A stretch of 64,000 nt of DNA from Blattabacterium cuenoti. Its GTDB lineage: Bacteria; Bacteroidota; Bacteroidia; Flavobacteriales; Blattabacteriaceae. Each line of letters opens with the position of its first letter. Positions within the stretch are counted from its first letter, which is position 1. The stretch spans positions 374,289 to 438,288 of the forward strand of contig NZ_CP059186.1 in the NCBI RefSeq assembly GCF_014251335.1, given 5' to 3'. Below are positions 18,091 through 28,467 of the stretch, piece after piece. The translations under genes were made by a program, and so were the position numbers. The notes below the pieces were generated by a model, which was not told the DNA's origin, searched no databases, and worked only from the letters and a program-made list of their open reading frames with translations.

Positions 18091-19344
18091 ATAAATTAAT
18101 AAATAAATAAATCCAGATACATACCCTATTAAAGCAATCCAACTAATTTTTTTTAAGTACCAAAAAAAATCTATTTTTTCCATACTCATAGCTGCCACTC
18201 CAGCTGCAGATCCTATCAAAAAAATACTTCCTCCTATTCCAGAAGTATAAGCTATGAAATGCCATAAATCATGATTTATAGGATAAGAAAACATAGCTAT
18301 AGTAGCAGCTACTAAAGGAACATTATCTATAATAGAAGAGATTAATCCAAATAAAAAAGTTGTTATTTTCCATGTATAAACAGTTTCATTAATCCAATGA
18401 GATAGACTATATAATTTACCTATAGATTCTAAAGAAGAAACAGAAAGTAAAATACCTAAGAAAAATAAAATACTAGATATGTCTACTTTTTTAAACGTAT
18501 CATCTAAAATGGATTTAGATTTATATTTTTTAGATGCTATAAAAAGTATAATTCCTAAAGAAAACATCATTCCCATGTATGGAGGGATACCTATGATAGT
18601 TTTAAAAATTGGAACAAGTAACATTAGAAATAAACCTGTTTTTAACATAAAAAATCCTCTATTTATATAATCTTTTGATAGATTATTTTTTTTTATTTGA
18701 ATATATCCATTAAAAACGGGCATGTAAGATGCTATTAAAGTAGAAATAATCATACATAATACAGATGGTATAAATATTTTTTTTAGAAGATGAATAGTAG
18801 TAACTTTATTAGAAATCCATAACATAGTTGTTGTTATATCTCCAATTGGAGACCAAACTCCTCCTGCATTAGCAGATATAATAACTATACCTAAATAATA
18901 TAAACGATCTTTATAGTTATAAACTATTTTTCTCAAAATAGAAATCATAACCATAGTAGCTGTAAGATTATCTATTATAGCAGATAACAAAAAAGAAACT
19001 ATACTGATAATCCATAAAAATTTACGTTTTGTATTTGTAAAAAATAATTCTTTTAAAGCTTCAAACCCAGAGAATTTTTCAATAACAGCAATGATAGACA
19101 TAGCTCCAATAAGAAAAAAAACAATTTCAGATGCTTTTCCTAAATGAAATAATAATAGATATTTAGGATCTTTTTTCAGGATAAAATGTTGATCTAATTC
19201 ATATTCATAAACAGGAATATTTAAAAATATAATTAAAGACCAACAAATAGCTGCCATCAAAATAGATGGAATAACTTTGTTCACAGAAAAAAAATTCTCA
19301 AGAGTAATTAATAAATATCCAAAGATAAAAATTAAAATTACCAT
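18073..19344 (-). CDS. nhaD: Sodium:proton antiporter, NhaD family
   Basis: 423 residues, about ten to twelve membrane helices. Conserved polar motifs of the ion-transporter superfamily: IIDNLTATMVMISIL near residue 122 and SANAGGVWSPIGDITTTMLW near 155, then IIDNVPLVAATIAMF and GSAAGVAAMSM near the end. It probably exports Na+ in exchange for protons and maintains pH/sodium balance. It starts 32 bp after eno on the same strand and may be read from the ribosomal super-operon. It overlaps the convergent small membrane-protein gene by 18 bp. Confidence 0.85.
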   Translation of the reverse strand: MVILIFIFGYLLITLENFFSVNKVIPSILMAAICWSLIIFLNIPVYEYELDQHFILKKDPKYLLLFHLGKASEIVFFLIGAMSIIAVIEKFSGFEALKELFFTNTKRKFLWIISIVSFLLSAIIDNLTATMVMISILRKIVYNYKDRLYYLGIVIISANAGGVWSPIGDITTTMLWISNKVTTIHLLKKIFIPSVLCMIISTLIASYMPVFNGYIQIKKNNLSKDYINRGFFMLKTGLFLMLLVPIFKTIIGIPPYMGMMFSLGIILFIASKKYKSKSILDDTFKKVDISSILFFLGILLSVSSLESIGKLYSLSHWINETVYTWKITTFLFGLISSIIDNVPLVAATIAMFSYPINHDLWHFIAYTSGIGGSIFLIGSAAGVAAMSMEKIDFFWYLKKISWIALIGYVSGFIYLLIYSFFSL

Positions 19345-19376
19345 TGATTTTTATATTGCTCTATTTTATTTATTAT

Positions 19377-20669
19377 TTAACTCCATTTTGAATAAAATGA
19401 ATGTTTTCCGAGTGTATTTTCAATACGCAATAATTGATTATATTTTGAAGTTCGTTCAGAACGACACAAAGAACCTGTTTTTATTTGTTCTATATTAAAC
19501 GCAACAGCAAGATCCGCTATAAAAGAATCTTCAGTCTCTCCAGAACGATGAGATATAATATTTTTATACTTATTCTTTTTTGCTACATGAATTGTTTCAA
19601 TTGTTTCCGTTAATGTTCCTACTTGATTTACTTTAATTAAAATAGAATTTGCTACTTTTTTTTCTATCCCTTCAAGTAACTTCGTTACCTGTGTAACGAA
19701 AAGATCATCTCCAACTAATTGAACTTTATCTCCTATTTCGTGAGTTAATAATTTCCATCCTTCCCAATCATTTTCATCCATACCATCTTCAATAGATATA
19801 ATTGGATATTTTTTTACTAAATAAGATAAGTAATGAATATGTTCTTCTCTTGATTTTATCGAATTTTTTGTTTTTTTTTCTGATCTTTCGAATTTAGAAT
19901 AATCATATTCGTTATTTTTATAAAATTCAGAAGCCGCACAATCTATGGCTATTGCTACTTGATCATAAGGTTCATAATTTGCCATATGTATAGCTTCTAA
20001 TATATGATCTAAAGCATCTTCAACTCCATGAAAATTAGGAGCAAAACCACCTTCATCCCCTACATTTGTAGAAAAACCTTTTTTGGTTAAAAGATTTTTT
20101 AGTTTATAAAACACTTTATGTCCCATTTGAAGAGCTTCTATAAAAGTATTTGCTTTAACAGGAACTATCATAAACTCCTGAAAAACTAAAGAAGAAGCAT
20201 TAGAATGTTTTCCCCCATTTACAATATTTATCAAAGGAATAGGAAGTGAATAAGTATAAATACCTCCTATATATTTATAAAGAGGAATATTTAATTCGTT
20301 AGATGCTGCTTTTGCAGTTGCTAGAGATATAGCTAAAATAGCATTTGCTCCTAATCTTTTTTTATTTTCTGTTCCATCTAATTCTAACATTAATTTATCA
20401 ATATAAATTTGATCTAAAACAGATTTTCCCATTAATTCAGGAGCAATAATGTCATTTACATTTTGAACCGCTTTTAAAACTCCTTTTCCAAAAAAAATAT
20501 TTTCTTTATTGTCACGTAATTCAAAAGCTTCATTTTCCCCTTTTGATACTCCAGATGGAATAGAAGCACGTCCTAGTATATTCTTTTCTGTTATTACATC
20601 TACTTCTACAGTAGGGTTTCCTCTAGAATCTAATATTTGTCTAGCTTGAATATGTTTAATTTTACTCAT
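19377..20669 (-). CDS. eno: Enolase
   Basis: Glycolytic and gluconeogenic enzyme interconverting 2-phosphoglycerate and phosphoenolpyruvate. 430 residues. Visible blocks: [43 protein letters not shown] with the catalytic Glu; the metal ligands in [19 protein letters not shown] and VGDDLFVT; catalytic Lys in LIKVNQVGT; and [17 protein letters not shown]. It overlaps the end of rplQ by 8 bp, so it is translationally coupled to the ribosomal run. Confidence 0.96.
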   Translation of the reverse strand: MSKIKHIQARQILDSRGNPTVEVDVITEKNILGRASIPSGVSKGENEAFELRDNKENIFFGKGVLKAVQNVNDIIAPELMGKSVLDQIYIDKLMLELDGTENKKRLGANAILAISLATAKAASNELNIPLYKYIGGIYTYSLPIPLINIVNGGKHSNASSLVFQEFMIVPVKANTFIEALQMGHKVFYKLKNLLTKKGFSTNVGDEGGFAPNFHGVEDALDHILEAIHMANYEPYDQVAIAIDCAASEFYKNNEYDYSKFERSEKKTKNSIKSREEHIHYLSYLVKKYPIISIEDGMDENDWEGWKLLTHEIGDKVQLVGDDLFVTQVTKLLEGIEKKVANSILIKVNQVGTLTETIETIHVAKKNKYKNIISHRSGETEDSFIADLAVAFNIEQIKTGSLCRSERTSKYNQLLRIENTLGKHSFYSKWS

Positions 20670-21096
20670 TATTCACTTTTTTTATTTTTTTTCTGCTACG
20701 TCTTACAGATCTAATTTTCTTTTTATAAGTATAAATTTTATTAAAATCCACTAGTTCTATAAGAGAATGAGTGGATTGATCTCCTAAACGATATCCAGTT
20801 TTTATTATTCTAGTATATCCACCAGGACGTTCACGGACTTTTTCAAAAAGTTCATTAAATAATTCTGAAACGGCTATTTTATCTCTTAAATACGAAAAAA
20901 TATTTCTTTTCGAATGAGTTGTATTAACTTTTGATTTTGTGATAATTGGTTCTACATATTTTCTTAATGCTTTAGCCTTAGCTAGAGTAGTGAAAATCCT
21001 TTTATTTTTTATAAGAGAAGAAGCCATATTAGAAAGAAGAGATTTACGATGTCCATATTTTCTTCCTAAATGATTATTCTTATTTCTATGATTCAT
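20662..21096 (-). CDS. rplQ: 50S ribosomal protein L17
   Basis: 144 residues. Starts [20 protein letters not shown], followed by the conserved [22 protein letters not shown] segment; the basic C-terminal extension is typical for Bacteroidota. It is the last ribosomal gene of the alpha operon, 22 bp after rpoA, and its tail overlaps eno. Confidence 0.94.
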   Translation of the reverse strand: MNHRNKNNHLGRKYGHRKSLLSNMASSLIKNKRIFTTLAKAKALRKYVEPIITKSKVNTTHSKRNIFSYLRDKIAVSELFNELFEKVRERPGGYTRIIKTGYRLGDQSTHSLIELVDFNKIYTYKKKIRSVRRSRKKIKKVNNE

Positions 21097-21118
21097 TAGT
21101 AATTTTATCTATAATTCT

Positions 21119-22114
21119 TTATAATTTCAATTGAAATTCTTCTATATTCATTCCAAAATACAAGCCTTTTTCCTTCATTTTACTTTCTAATTCATCTAAT
21201 GATTTTTTTCCAAAATTTCTCATTTTCAACATAGTATTCCTACTACAACTTACTAAATCTGCTATGGTAGTTATAGAAGCTGATTTTAAACAATTTTTAG
21301 TACGAACAGATAAATCCATCTCACTTAACTTAGATTTTAATAATGTTCGCATTCGCATAAATTCTTCATCATATTTTTTATCTTTATTAATTTCTTCTTG
21401 TTTTTTTTCACCTATTTTCTCATAAGAAAAAATAGAAAAATATTGAATCAATATTTTTGAAGCTTCCATTAAAGCTAATTTTGGACAAATAGAGCCATCT
21501 GTTTTAATTTCCAATGAAAGATTTTCAAAATCAGTTTTTTGCCCTACACGACAGTTTTGTATTGTGTATTTCACATTTTTAATAGGAGTATAAATAGAAT
21601 CTATAGGAATAGTTTCAATTGAAACATCATCACTTTTTTTATTTTCTTCTGCAGTAACATAACCTCTTCCTTCTTCAATAGTAAAACTTATTTCTAAAGG
21701 AATTAATTCATCTTTATTACAAATAATTAAATCATCATTTAAAATCTGAAATCCAGAAATAAAATTATTTAAAATTTTTCCTGTAACTTGTTTTCCATGA
21801 TTTATATAAGCATTCACTGTTTCTTTATAAGTTCCTGATGTTTTTTGCTTAAAACGGATTTTTTTAAAATTTAAAACTATTTCAGTTACATCTTCAACTA
21901 CTCCTTCTATAGTAGAAAATTCATATTTAACACCTTTAATTCTAATAGAAGTAACTGCAAATCCTCTTAAAGAACCTAATAAAACTCTTCTTAACGCATT
22001 TCCCAATGTAATTCCATATCCAGGTTCTAAAGGTTTTAAATGAAAAATTCCTTTATATTCCGAAAACTCGGATATCGCAATTCTATCGGGTTTTACAAAA
22101 TCTATAATAGCCAT
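21119..22114 (-). CDS. rpoA: RNA polymerase subunit alpha
   Basis: 331 residues. The N-terminal assembly domain (about 1-230) contains LEPGYGITLGNALRRVLL. A charged linker precedes the C-terminal domain, which has SVRTKNCLKSASITTIADLV and MRNFGKKSLDELESKMKEKG and contacts UP elements and activators. Complete, so alphaCTD-dependent regulation is still possible. It lies between rpsD and rplQ, the standard alpha-operon order. Confidence 0.96.
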   Translation of the reverse strand: MAIIDFVKPDRIAISEFSEYKGIFHLKPLEPGYGITLGNALRRVLLGSLRGFAVTSIRIKGVKYEFSTIEGVVEDVTEIVLNFKKIRFKQKTSGTYKETVNAYINHGKQVTGKILNNFISGFQILNDDLIICNKDELIPLEISFTIEEGRGYVTAEENKKSDDVSIETIPIDSIYTPIKNVKYTIQNCRVGQKTDFENLSLEIKTDGSICPKLALMEASKILIQYFSIFSYEKIGEKKQEEINKDKKYDEEFMRMRTLLKSKLSEMDLSVRTKNCLKSASITTIADLVSCSRNTMLKMRNFGKKSLDELESKMKEKGLYFGMNIEEFQLKL

Positions 22115-22138
22115 ACAATTGATTTACTACTATTTTTT

Positions 22139-22747
22139 TTATTTTGAATATAATTCAACAATTAATTGCTCTTTAATATTTTCAGGTATTTGTATCCTTT
22201 TTGGGATTGTTCTAAATATACCAAACATATTTTCTTCATCCAAAATCAACCATTCCACCAATGGTCCTGTTTTTTCATGTATAGAATTTAATATTACAGG
22301 ATGTTTTTTAGATTTTTCTTTTATTTCTATTTTATCTCCTGGTTTTAATCTGAAAGATGGAATATTAACCACTTTATGATTAACGATAATATGTCTATGA
22401 GAAATAATTTGACGAGCAGAAGACCGAGATGGGGCAAATTTTAATCTAAAAACTATATTGTCTAAACGACTTTCACATGCTTGTAATAACAATTCTCCAG
22501 TTATCCCTTTTTTTCTTGCCGCTTCAAAAAATAAACTTTCAAATTGTCGTTCCAATATCCCATAAGTATATCTTGCTTTTTGTTTTTCAATTAATTGAAT
22601 AAAATATTCTGAACGTTTTCCTCTACGACGACTACTTCCATGTTGACCAGAAGGATATTTTCTTCTTTCAAAATACTTATCCTCTCCATAAATACATTCT
22701 CCAAATCTTCTAGAAATTTTGGTTTTAGGTCCTATATATTTTGCCAT
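22139..22747 (-). CDS. rpsD: 30S ribosomal protein S4
   Basis: 202 residues, primary 16S rRNA binder of the 30S body. Starts [17 protein letters not shown]; the S4 RNA-binding fold includes [22 protein letters not shown] and the C-terminal [16 protein letters not shown]. Standard alpha-operon position between rpsK and rpoA. Confidence 0.96.
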   Translation of the reverse strand: MAKYIGPKTKISRRFGECIYGEDKYFERRKYPSGQHGSSRRRGKRSEYFIQLIEKQKARYTYGILERQFESLFFEAARKKGITGELLLQACESRLDNIVFRLKFAPSRSSARQIISHRHIIVNHKVVNIPSFRLKPGDKIEIKEKSKKHPVILNSIHEKTGPLVEWLILDEENMFGIFRTIPKRIQIPENIKEQLIVELYSK

Positions 22748-22759
22748 AATTTTTTTATC

Positions 22760-23146
22760 TTATACTCTCCTTCTTTTAGGAGGACGACAACCATTATGCG
22801 GTAATGGAGTAATATCTTTGATAATTGTAACTATAATCCCAGAATTACTCAATGCTCGTATAGCCGCATCTCTTCCTGCTCCAGGACCTTTAACTTTGAC
22901 TTCCACTTTTTTGATTCCAGCATTTAATCCTTCTTTTGCCACATTTTCTGCTACTATTTGAGCCGCGTATGGAGTATTTTTTTTTGATCCTTTAAAATTC
23001 ATCTTTCCAGCAGAAGACCATGCAATTACATCACCTTTTTTATTTGTTAAGGTTATAATAATGTTATTAAAAGTAGCTTGAATATGAGCTTCCCCTACAG
23101 GATCTACTACTACTGTTCTTTTTTTCCCTGATGATGATTTTACCAT
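22760..23146 (-). CDS. rpsK: 30S ribosomal protein S11
   Basis: 128 residues. Conserved core [22 protein letters not shown] and [20 protein letters not shown]-terminus [17 protein letters not shown] matches the family. 2 bp after rpsM and 12 bp before rpsD on the same strand. Confidence 0.96.
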   Translation of the reverse strand: MVKSSSGKKRTVVVDPVGEAHIQATFNNIIITLTNKKGDVIAWSSAGKMNFKGSKKNTPYAAQIVAENVAKEGLNAGIKKVEVKVKGPGAGRDAAIRALSNSGIIVTIIKDITPLPHNGCRPPKRRRV

Positions 23147-23148
23147 AT

Positions 23149-23529
23149 CTATTTTGTGACTTTCTTCTTATTCGCTACAGTTTTTTTTCTTCCTTTTCTA
23201 GTTCTACAATTATTTTTTGTTTTTTGACCTCTTAATGGTAAACCTTTTCTATGTCTAGTGCCAATATAACAACCTATATCCATCAATCGTTTGATATGAA
23301 ATTGTATTTCAGATCTTAATTCTCCTTCAATTTTTATATGATCAGATATATACTTTCTAATTTTACTAATCTCATCATCAGACCAATTTTCTACTTTTTT
23401 ATTCTCATTTATTCCAATAAAATGGAGAATTTTTTTAGATAAACTTTTTCCTATTCCATATAAATAAGTAAGACCAATAATTCCTCTTTTAGATCTTGGA
23501 AGGTCTACACCTGAAATTCTTACAGACAT
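23149..23529 (-). CDS. rpsM: 30S ribosomal protein S13
   Basis: 126 residues. Starts [20 protein letters not shown]; helix-two-turn-helix region and the [20 protein letters not shown] segment are conserved; basic tail contacts tRNA in the P site. Follows rpmJ directly. Confidence 0.96.
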   Translation of the reverse strand: MSVRISGVDLPRSKRGIIGLTYLYGIGKSLSKKILHFIGINENKKVENWSDDEISKIRKYISDHIKIEGELRSEIQFHIKRLMDIGCYIGTRHRKGLPLRGQKTKNNCRTRKGRKKTVANKKKVTK

Positions 23530-23535
23530 AAAGAT

Positions 23536-23652
23536 CTAACCTTGTTTTTGTTTAAATCTAGGATTTTTTTTATTAATAATACGTAGACGTCTTTTTCTAC
23601 GAACAATTTTACAATTTTCAGTTCTTTTTTTTAAAGATGCTCTTATTTTCAT
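23536..23652 (-). CDS. rpmJ: 50S ribosomal protein L36
   Basis: 38 residues read on the minus strand: [20 protein letters not shown], then a basic [17 protein letters not shown] tail, stop TAG at 23536-23538. This is the zinc-ligand-poor (C-minus) form common in Bacteroidota. It fills the gap between infA and rpsM in the expected order. Confidence 0.92.
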   Translation of the reverse strand: MKIRASLKKRTENCKIVRRKRRLRIINKKNPRFKQKQG

Positions 23653-23670
23653 AACATGATTAAATTTTAC

Positions 23671-23886
23671 TTAATATCTATAAGTTATTCTTCCTCTTTC
23701 TAAATCATAGGAAGACATTTCTAATCTCACTTTATCTCCTGGTAATATTTTTATGTAATGCATTCTCATCTTTCCTGAGATATGAGCTTTAACTATACAT
23801 CCATTTTCTAATTCAACACGAAACATTGCATTTGGAGATGATTCAATAATGGTACCATCAACTTCAATATGCTTTTGTTTAGCCAT
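23671..23886 (-). CDS. infA: Translation initiation factor IF-1
   Basis: 71-residue OB-fold protein: [20 protein letters not shown], then [20 protein letters not shown] and [12 protein letters not shown]. It binds the 30S A site during initiation. It lies between secY and rpmJ, with a longer 72-bp AT-rich spacer upstream that might hold an internal promoter. Confidence 0.96.
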   Translation of the reverse strand: MAKQKHIEVDGTIIESSPNAMFRVELENGCIVKAHISGKMRMHYIKILPGDKVRLEMSSYDLERGRITYRY

Positions 23887-23958
23887 ATAATATATAATAT
23901 AATTTGTATATATTTATAAAATAAATAATATACATAATATACACAAAAAATTATTATT

Positions 23959-25341
23959 TTATTTGATATATCTATTACTACGATATTTCATCATCATTAA
24001 TCCATCATAATGATAATTTAATAGATGTATATTAACTTGTTGCGAAATATCTAAAATTACTCCTACTACAATTAATAATGAAGTCCCTCCATAAAATAAT
24101 GCAAAATTTTGGGTAAATCCCATACGAAAAACCATAGATGGAAGTATAGCAATTATTCCCAATAAAACAGCTCCAGGTAATGTTATTTTTGATAAAATAT
24201 AATCTATATATTCAGCGGTTTCTTTTCCAGGTTTAATTCTAGGTATATGCCCTCCATTTCTTTTTAAATCATCAGCCATTTGATTCACTGGAATTGCAAT
24301 AGCTGTATAAAAAAAAGTAAAAATTATAACTAATATAAAAATAGTTAAATTATACCATAATCCATAAATATCTTGAAAAAGATGAAAGAAATTTTTAATC
24401 TTAATGTTTTTTATATAATCAGAAAAAGTTAATGGAAATAACATAATAGCTTGAGAAAATATGATAGGCATTACTCCAGCTGCTGTCATTTTGAGTGGAA
24501 TATACTGATGTTTTTGATGAATTAATTGAGAATCCAATCCTAAAGATTTGTAATGAGAAACGTATTGTACTGGAATTTTCCTAACAGCTTGAATAATGAT
24601 AACAGAAAATAAAATAACTAATAACCAGAATAAAAACTCAAGAAATAAAACGATTAACCCTCCATTACCTATTTCTAATTTACTAAAAATTTCTTTGTTA
24701 ATAGCATCTGGGAAACGTGCAATTATTCCAGACATAATAATTAGAGAAATTCCATTACCTATTCCTTTATCCGTTATTTTATCTCCCAACCACATGGTAA
24801 ATAAAGTTCCTGAAGTTAAAATTATTATTCCTATAATCCAAAACATACTTTTTCCATAAAAAGTATTTAAATCAATTAAATAGGCAGTTTTGGAAGAATA
24901 AAAAGGAATAAATTGATGAGTTAAAGAAATAAGATATACAGGAGCTTGAATCAAGCATATTCCTACAGTTAACCATCTAGTGATAAAACTAATTTGTTTT
25001 CTCCCACTTTCTCCATCTCTTTGCAATCTTTGTAAATAAGGAATAATTATGCACATCAATTGTATTATAATAGAAGCGGATATATAAGGCATAATCCCCA
25101 AAGCCAGAATAGATGCACGATTAAAAGCTCCTCCTGTAAAAGAGGATAAAATTTGCATTAATCCCTTAGAACCTGAATTTAATTTTTCTAAAAAATCGCT
25201 AATACCTAAAGGATTAATGCCTGGAAGAGGAATATAAGCACCAAAACGATATACTAATAATAAACCTAAAGTAATTATTATTTTTTTCCGCAATTCTTTT
25301 ACATTCCAAATATTATAAAAAGATGTTATAAAATTATCCAT
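23959..25341 (-). CDS. secY: Protein translocase subunit SecY
   Basis: 460 residues, ten membrane helices, the channel of the Sec translocon. Conserved: FGAYIPLPGINP near the N-terminus, the plug region, LQRDGESGRKQISFITRW, the cytosolic loop PLKMTAAGVMPIIFSQAIM, and LKRNGGHIPRIKPG near the C-terminus. Standard spc-operon position after rplO; map, which often follows secY, is elsewhere (37.2 kb). Confidence 0.95.
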   Translation of the reverse strand: MDNFITSFYNIWNVKELRKKIIITLGLLLVYRFGAYIPLPGINPLGISDFLEKLNSGSKGLMQILSSFTGGAFNRASILALGIMPYISASIIIQLMCIIIPYLQRLQRDGESGRKQISFITRWLTVGICLIQAPVYLISLTHQFIPFYSSKTAYLIDLNTFYGKSMFWIIGIIILTSGTLFTMWLGDKITDKGIGNGISLIIMSGIIARFPDAINKEIFSKLEIGNGGLIVLFLEFLFWLLVILFSVIIIQAVRKIPVQYVSHYKSLGLDSQLIHQKHQYIPLKMTAAGVMPIIFSQAIMLFPLTFSDYIKNIKIKNFFHLFQDIYGLWYNLTIFILVIIFTFFYTAIAIPVNQMADDLKRNGGHIPRIKPGKETAEYIDYILSKITLPGAVLLGIIAILPSMVFRMGFTQNFALFYGGTSLLIVVGVILDISQQVNIHLLNYHYDGLMMMKYRSNRYIK

Positions 25342-25350
25342 AATATTTTT

Positions 25351-25823
25351 TCATATGAATATAGCTTCTCCACCTGCTTTTTTTATAGAAAGTAAAGCTT
25401 TTTTACTAAATTGATAGGCATGTATCTTCAATGGAAGAAGAAGTTCTCCTCTTCCTAAAATTTTTATGAAATCGTTTTTTTTAGCTAAATTATTTTTTAT
25501 AAAAAATTCTTTATTAAGAATATTTTTTTCTTTTTCCTGTTTTTTATTAATACGATTTTGAATCGTATCTAAATTAATCCCAATAATTTTTTTATCCTTA
25601 CTCCTTCTAATAAATCCAAATTTAGGTATTCTTCTTTGAAGAGGCATTTGTCCTCCTTCAAATCCTTTTTTTTTAGAAAAACCAGATCGAGACTTTGCTC
25701 CTTTATGTCCTCTTCCACAAGTTCCTCCCTTTCCTGAACCTTGTCCTCTTCCCAATCTTAATTTTTTTTTTTAGATCCATTGTTTGGATGTAAATAACTA
25801 ATATTTAAATAATTTTTATCCAT
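25351..25823 (-). CDS. rplO: 50S ribosomal protein L15, split by a frameshift in a poly(A) tract
   Basis: The main frame (from about 25755) starts inside the protein with [20 protein letters not shown] and runs to a normal L15 end. The expected N-terminus is encoded just upstream in another frame: an ATG at 25821-25823 gives [20 protein letters not shown], then a stop. The two frames meet at a run of 11 A residues on the coding strand (25762-25772). Adding one A, or removing two, joins them into a normal protein of about 157 residues (...[13 protein letters not shown]...). A stop codon lies in frame just before the downstream part, and its only alternative start is TTG. As L15 is normally retained, RNA polymerase slippage at the tract, or a sequencing error, is likely. 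The ATG overlaps the rpsE stop region; rpmD is missing between them. Confidence 0.85.
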
Positions 25824-26334
25824 CGTATACTTTTTTTGTAGTAATTCCTCTCTGTTTTGCTATAATATGAACATCTCTCATATTGCTTAATGCTTTTATC
25901 GTTGCTTTTATGACATTATGATGATTAGAGGATCCTTTAGATTTAGATAAAACATTTCTCAATCCTGCAGCTTCAAGAACTGCTCTTAGAGGGCCTCCTG
26001 CAATAATTCCTGTTCCGTCAGAAGCTGGTTTAATAAGAATATGAGCTCCTCCATATTTAGCCTCTTGTTCATGAGGTATAGTTCCATTGGAGACACATAC
26101 TTTACAAAGATTTCTTTTTGCTTGTTCTCCGGCTTTATGAATAGCATCAGGAGCTTCTTTAGATTTTCCGAAACCATAACCTACTATCCCATTTTCATTT
26201 CCTTTAATAACAATAGCGCTAAAACTGAAATATCTCCTTCCTTTAGTAACTTTGCACACTCTTGTTACTCCAACTAATTTTTCTTTTAACTCTAATCCTG
26301 TATGTTTTATTTTCCTTTCAGACATATCAGACAT
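25816..26334 (-). CDS. rpsE: 30S ribosomal protein S5
   Basis: 172 residues. Double-stranded RNA-binding-like N-terminal domain with VTKGRRYFSFSAIVIKG and GYGFGKSKEAPDAIHKAGEQA; C-terminal domain with PASDGTGIIAGGPLRAVLEAAG. The stop region overlaps the likely rplO ATG (ATGGATAA), indicating coupling. An ATG three codons later is an alternative start. Confidence 0.95.
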   Translation of the reverse strand: MSDMSERKIKHTGLELKEKLVGVTRVCKVTKGRRYFSFSAIVIKGNENGIVGYGFGKSKEAPDAIHKAGEQAKRNLCKVCVSNGTIPHEQEAKYGGAHILIKPASDGTGIIAGGPLRAVLEAAGLRNVLSKSKGSSNHHNVIKATIKALSNMRDVHIIAKQRGITTKKVYDG

Positions 26335-26339
26335 ATTTT

Positions 26340-26663
26340 TTAAAATTCTAATCCTATTTCTCTAATCCCCTCAGATAAAGATTTAATTCTTCCATGATAC
26401 AAATATTTTCCTTTATCAAATACTAATTTTTTTATTTTCAATTTTTTTGCTCTATTTCCTAACAATTTACCAACTTCATAAGCTAATTCTGTTTTGTTTT
26501 TTTTATATTTATAGAATTCTTTTTCTGTTGAAGAAGATGAAACCAAAGTTTTTCCGGATAAATCATCTATTATTTGTGCATATATTTCTTTATTACTTCT
26601 GAAAACGGAAACTCTAGGCCTATTAGAATCTCCAAAAATTTTTTTAAATTTTTTATTTTTCAT
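26340..26663 (-). CDS. rplR: 50S ribosomal protein L18
   Basis: 107 residues, 5S rRNA-binding. Core [20 protein letters not shown] and the C-terminal [26 protein letters not shown] are clear. The basic N-terminal arm is about ten residues shorter than usual; only 14 bp separate the start from rplF, so there is no room for a longer version. Confidence 0.93.
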   Translation of the reverse strand: MKNKKFKKIFGDSNRPRVSVFRSNKEIYAQIIDDLSGKTLVSSSSTEKEFYKYKKNKTELAYEVGKLLGNRAKKLKIKKLVFDKGKYLYHGRIKSLSEGIREIGLEF

Positions 26664-26677
26664 TATCGTAAAATTAT

Positions 26678-27223
26678 TTAAGCGGATTTTCCTGCTTTTC
26701 TTCTAACTTTTTCACCAAAATATCTTATTCCTTTTCCTTTATAAGGTTCCGGAACTCTGAAAGATCTAATTTTTGCAGCAATTATTCCTAATAATTGTTT
26801 ATCATGAGATTTTAAAATAATAACAGGATTTTTACCTTTTTCAGATTGTATTTCTATATTAATCTCTTTAGGAAGTTGCATCATAATATTATGAGAAAAA
26901 CCTAAATTTAAATCTAAAATGTCTCCACTATAAGAAACCCTATATCCAACTCCTATTAACTCCAATCTTTTTTGAAATCCTTTTGAAACTCCTATAATCA
27001 TATTTTTGATTAAAATATGATATAACCCATGTAAAGATTTAGACTTTTTATCTTCTTGATTTCTAATAATTAATAATTTATTTTGATTCAAATCAAATTG
27101 AAATCCTTTTGGAATTTTTTCACTTAAATTTCCTAAAGACCCTTTTACTAATATTTCATTACTAATAATTTGTACACTTACATCTTTAGGAATGAAAATA
27201 GGTTTTTTCCCAATTCTAGACAT
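26678..27223 (-). CDS. rplF: 50S ribosomal protein L6
   Basis: 181 residues, two repeated RNA-binding domains. Starts [19 protein letters not shown]; the C-terminal signature [22 protein letters not shown] is intact. Standard spc order between rpsH and rplR. Confidence 0.96.
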   Translation of the reverse strand: MSRIGKKPIFIPKDVSVQIISNEILVKGSLGNLSEKIPKGFQFDLNQNKLLIIRNQEDKKSKSLHGLYHILIKNMIIGVSKGFQKRLELIGVGYRVSYSGDILDLNLGFSHNIMMQLPKEINIEIQSEKGKNPVIILKSHDKQLLGIIAAKIRSFRVPEPYKGKGIRYFGEKVRRKAGKSA

Positions 27224-27238
27224 TTCTTAATTATTTTA

Positions 27239-27622
27239 TCAAAATACATAACATAATATTTCTCCTCCTACTTTTTTCTTTCTTGCCTGTTTATCCGTAA
27301 GAATTCCACTAGAAGTAGAAATTATAGCAATACCTAATCCATTTAATACTCTGGGTATATTTTTATATTTACAATATTTTCTTAATCCTGGCTTACTGAT
27401 TCTAATAATTTTTTGGATAACAGATATTTTTTTTTTATAATACTTTAAAGCTATTTTAATTATTTTTTTATTTTTTTCTATTCTATAATCTAAAATATAT
27501 CCACCTTCTAATAAAACACAAACAATTTCTTTTCTTATTTTAGAATATGGAGCTTCGATAAGCTTATGTTTCGCTAAACTAGCATTTCGAATTCTAGTTA
27601 AAAAGTCCGCAATTACATCCAT
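27239..27622 (-). CDS. rpsH: 30S ribosomal protein S8
   Basis: 127 residues from the ATG at 27620-27622 ([19 protein letters not shown]), which aligns with the usual S8 start. The frame is open to a TTG at 27643, but that would overlap rpsN. C-terminus [27 protein letters not shown] is diagnostic. Confidence 0.94.
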   Translation of the reverse strand: MDVIADFLTRIRNASLAKHKLIEAPYSKIRKEIVCVLLEGGYILDYRIEKNKKIIKIALKYYKKKISVIQKIIRISKPGLRKYCKYKNIPRVLNGLGIAIISTSSGILTDKQARKKKVGGEILCYVF

Positions 27623-27636
27623 ATATAAATTTTTCG

Positions 27637-27906
27637 CTACCAACTTGCTTTTTTTACTCCAGGAATAAGTCCTTGAGAAACTAAATTCCTAAAAACAATA
27701 CGAGATATTCCAAATTTACGCATATATCCTCTACACCGACCAGTAATAGAACATCTATTTCTTAAACGAACAGGAGAAGCATCTCTTGGTAATTTTTGTA
27801 ATAATTCATAATTTCCAGCTTTTTTTAAGGCTTTTCTTTTACTTGCATATTTTAAAACCATTTTTTCTCTTTTTCTTTGTCTAGCTTTAACAGATTCTTT
27901 AGCCAT
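27637..27906 (-). CDS. rpsN: 30S ribosomal protein S14
   Basis: 89 residues from the ATG at 27904-27906 ([17 protein letters not shown]); the frame is open upstream to 27963 but lies inside rplE. This is the long, zinc-independent S14 type, with [19 protein letters not shown] and the end [11 protein letters not shown]. The start overlaps the rplE end by 8 bp. Confidence 0.94.
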   Translation of the reverse strand: MAKESVKARQRKREKMVLKYASKRKALKKAGNYELLQKLPRDASPVRLRNRCSITGRCRGYMRKFGISRIVFRNLVSQGLIPGVKKASW

Positions 27907-28465
27907 TTTTATTTTTTTTAAAAGGTATTCCAAATAAAGATAAAAGACTTTTAGCTTCCTCATTTTTTTTTGCAGAAGTTACGAATGTAATATTCATTCC
28001 CATATTTTTTTTAATTTTATCAATATTTATTTCAGGATAAATTACTTGTTCTATAATTCCCATATTATAATTTCCATGATTATCAAAACTACTTTCTTTC
28101 ACACCATTGAAATCTCTTACCCTAGGTAAAGAAACAACAATAAGTCTTTCTAAAAATTCGTACATTTTTATTCTTCTTAATGTTACTTTTACTCCTATAG
28201 GCATTCCTTTTCTAAGTTTAAATCCGGATTCATCATGTTTAGAATAACAAAAAATGGCTTTTTGTCCCGTTATATCTGTTATTTCATTCATAGAATAATC
28301 TATGATTTTTTTATCTAAAATAGATGAACCAACTCCTTGATGAACTACTATTTTTTTTAACTTGGGTACTTCCATAACAGAACTATATCTAAATTTTTTC
28401 ATCAAATCAGGAACTATTTTTTCTTTATAAAGTTTTTGTAATTTAGCTTGATAACTCATTTTCAT
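27899..28465 (-). CDS. rplE: 50S ribosomal protein L5
   Basis: 188 residues, 5S rRNA-binding and P-site tRNA contact. Conserved: [49 protein letters not shown] and the [15 protein letters not shown] segment. The first or third codon (both ATG) can be the start. Overlaps rpsN by 8 bp. Confidence 0.95.
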   Translation of the reverse strand: MKMSYQAKLQKLYKEKIVPDLMKKFRYSSVMEVPKLKKIVVHQGVGSSILDKKIIDYSMNEITDITGQKAIFCYSKHDESGFKLRKGMPIGVKVTLRRIKMYEFLERLIVVSLPRVRDFNGVKESSFDNHGNYNMGIIEQVIYPEINIDKIKKNMGMNITFVTSAKKNEEAKSLLSLFGIPFKKNKNG

Positions 28466-28467
28466 TT

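Noticed and set aside
23887..23958. Internal promoter between infA and secY
   Set aside because: Spacer is long and AT-rich with TTTTG-like runs, but no pair with the 19-bp spacing and a TAnnTTTG box was found.
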